DNA of 5,861 bases. Source: Solobacterium sp. Its GTDB lineage: Bacteria > Bacillota_I > Bacilli_A > Erysipelotrichales > Erysipelotrichaceae. Within the stretch, counting starts at the first letter, position 1. Every line of letters begins with the position of its first letter. The notes beneath the pieces are model-generated. The model saw nothing but the letters and a program-made list of their open reading frames with translations. It was not told the DNA's origin and made no database searches. Location of the stretch: contig JAEEPV010000281.1 of the NCBI GenBank assembly GCA_016284975.1, positions 1 to 5,861 on the forward strand. Direction: 5' to 3'. Below, in pieces: positions 4,973 to 5,861 of the stretch. Position numbers and translations under genes: made by a program.

Positions 4973-4995
4973 AAACTGCCATCCGGCAGTTTTTT
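4972..4995. terminator. Bidirectional terminator shared by the phosphatase gene and the pss pair
   Basis: AAAACTGCC (4972-4980) pairs exactly with GGCAGTTTT (4985-4993) around a 4-nt loop, with a T run at 4990-4995 on the plus strand. It starts on the last base of the phosphatase stop codon and ends on the first base (plus coordinates) of the pssE-like stop codon. The T tract is stronger for the plus direction; the minus direction has only four T. Confidence 0.85.
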
Positions 4996-5480
4996 CAGTT
5001 CACGTTTTCTTCAATCCACGATTCAATCAGACCGATCATGTGGTCCCGCTGGGAAACATACGGTTCCGGTGCAAAGGTTTCTGCCTGCTTCAGGTATTCT
5101 TCAATCCGGTCAAGATCCCGCATGTAGATAATGTAGCCTTTGGATTCAAATGCCTCCAGCAGCTGGATCTGATGATCATTGACATGTTCTCCATAAGCGC
5201 TGAGTCTTGCAACGCCAAGAACGCGCTTCCCCTGCCGGATCCCGGTCATCATCGTGCCGGCTCCGCCATGGGTGATTAACAGATTCGCATTGGAGAGGTA
5301 TTCCTCAAACTGTTCACGGTCAACATAGTCAATCACTTTCATGACATCGCTTTCGTATTTCGTAAAGCCGGCCTGAACGATGACCTCTTCCTGAATGATT
5401 CCTTTTTTTACTGCCCTTTCGACCGCATCTAGCAGTCTCGTGAAAGGCTTGTCATTGGTTCCGAGTATGACGAGTATCAT
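4995..5480 (-). CDS. PssE-like glycosyltransferase subunit (Alg13 / GT28 C-terminal type)
   Basis: This encodes a 161-residue Alg13-like catalytic subunit, comparable to PssE of rhizobial exopolysaccharide synthesis and Cps14G of pneumococcal capsule, which adds a sugar from a UDP-sugar to a lipid-linked acceptor. Seen in order: an N-terminal strand MILVILGTNDKPF (1-13) with the GTxxxxF start of the family, VQAGFT (35-40), the donor-binding THGGAGT (70-76), and RLSAYGEHVNDHQIQ (92-106), the signature RxxxYGEHVNDHQ. The protein is soluble and relies on its Alg14-like partner for membrane binding. The ATG at 5480 overlaps the partner's TGA by one base (TGATG), indicating coupled translation and matched amounts. 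Earlier in-frame codons lie inside pssD and do not fit the family N-terminus. The sugar and polymer are not determinable here. Confidence 0.92.
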   Translation of the reverse strand: MILVILGTNDKPFTRLLDAVERAVKKGIIQEEVIVQAGFTKYESDVMKVIDYVDREQFEEYLSNANLLITHGGAGTMMTGIRQGKRVLGVARLSAYGEHVNDHQIQLLEAFESKGYIIYMRDLDRIEEYLKQAETFAPEPYVSQRDHMIGLIESWIEENVN

Positions 5481-5861
5481 CAGAAAATAAAACCTCCGTA
5501 AACCGCATTCGGATAGATTTCCAGCATGCTCTCCCACTGTACGATAAACAGATCCGCAATCGGATAGATCATCTTTCCGGCCATCGTCGGAGTCGTCGCA
5601 TTCGCGATCGTCTCAATCCAGATGATTTTCTTTTTATGCATATGGGCAATTTTACACATTGGCACTGCTGTATGGGTACCGGTTGTGATGATCACGTCCG
5701 GTTTCCACTTCCGGTAATAGTAAAGGCTTTTGATAATGTTGGCGGAAAAATGAAATGCATAGGTAAGAGGCTGCGATTTGGAACCATACGGCACAAACGC
5801 GACCCGGGCAGCACCGTATTTGTCCCGAAGCGTCAGATTGGACGGATTGTCTTCGGTGATA
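5480..5861 (-). CDS. PssD-like glycosyltransferase subunit (Alg14 type), partial at the window edge
   Basis: This is the C-terminal 126 residues of an Alg14-like protein, the membrane-anchoring and acceptor-binding partner of the PssE/Alg13-type subunit (compare Cps14F). The reading frame stays open to the right edge, so the start is outside; at the usual length of about 150 residues roughly 25 are missing, including the glycine-rich N-terminal loop and membrane helix. Visible family features are the YGSKSQPLTYAFHF segment, WKPDVIITTGTHTAVPM (the TGxHTxxP motif), KKKIIWIETIAN, IADLFIVQWESM and the C-terminal signature AVYGGFIF. A GTG at 5794 is in frame but lies inside the conserved domain, so it is not the start. 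It overlaps pssE by one base. The promoter and any further polysaccharide genes lie beyond the window. Confidence 0.9.
   Translation of the reverse strand, partial: ITEDNPSNLTLRDKYGAARVAFVPYGSKSQPLTYAFHFSANIIKSLYYYRKWKPDVIITTGTHTAVPMCKIAHMHKKKIIWIETIANATTPTMAGKMIYPIADLFIVQWESMLEIYPNAVYGGFIF
5492..5497 (-). promoter_or_regulatory. pssE ribosome binding site within pssD
   Basis: GGAGGT on the minus strand lies 11 nt before the pssE ATG. It is formed by the glycine codons GGA GGT of the conserved YGG motif near the end of the PssD-like protein. The spacing is a little long, but together with the TGATG overlap it supports coupled initiation. Confidence 0.6.

Noticed and set aside
1..5861. A novel defence, mobile or CRISPR-type system
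   Set aside because: All intact reading frames fall into known housekeeping or surface-polymer families. There are no integrase, transposase, toxin-antitoxin, spaced repeat or attachment-site signals.

Overview
The window is an ordinary bacterial housekeeping region, most likely from a Bacillota (Firmicutes). The reasons are the close resemblance of the cytidylyltransferase to Bacillus TagD, the presence of tmcAL beside yceD-rpmF, strong AGGAGG-type ribosome binding sites, TATAAT promoters and U-tract terminators. Base composition looks close to 50% GC. The YebC variant, with an N-terminus starting MGRAHEVRAASMAKTAAMK, would fit an Erysipelotrichia-like lineage, but that is inference. No phage, insertion sequence, CRISPR array, tRNA or rRNA is visible.

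Layout, left to right. Positions 1-173 are non-coding: two related hairpins, then a terminator. Next, on the minus strand, come rpmF (ribosomal protein L32), yceD (DUF177) and a serine alpha/beta hydrolase. Divergent from the hydrolase is tmcAL (tRNA-Met cytidine acetate ligase, plus strand). It runs head-on into tagD (glycerol-3-phosphate cytidylyltransferase, minus) with no bases between the stop codons. Upstream of tagD, and separated from it by a strong bidirectional terminator, is a YebC/TACO1-family gene (minus). Divergent from that, with overlapping -35 regions, is a PPP-family metallophosphatase (plus) that appears to be leaderless. It converges, through a shared terminator, on a pssD-pssE-like pair (minus; pssD is cut by the right window edge) encoding a two-subunit Alg14/Alg13-type glycosyltransferase.

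How the genes fit together: the left half is translation and ribosome biology (L32, the 50S-related factor YceD, tRNA acetylation, and a YebC translation factor). The right half is surface polymers (CDP-glycerol supply by TagD; polysaccharide glycosyl transfer by PssD/PssE). The hydrolase and phosphatase have no assigned substrate.

I found no convincing new multi-gene system. The observations most worth a second look concern expression architecture: a leaderless phosphatase gene, overlapping divergent promoters around an inverted repeat, tagD placed 17 nt behind a terminator, a tagD terminator embedded in the end of tmcAL, and a pssE ribosome binding site built from the conserved YGG codons of pssD.
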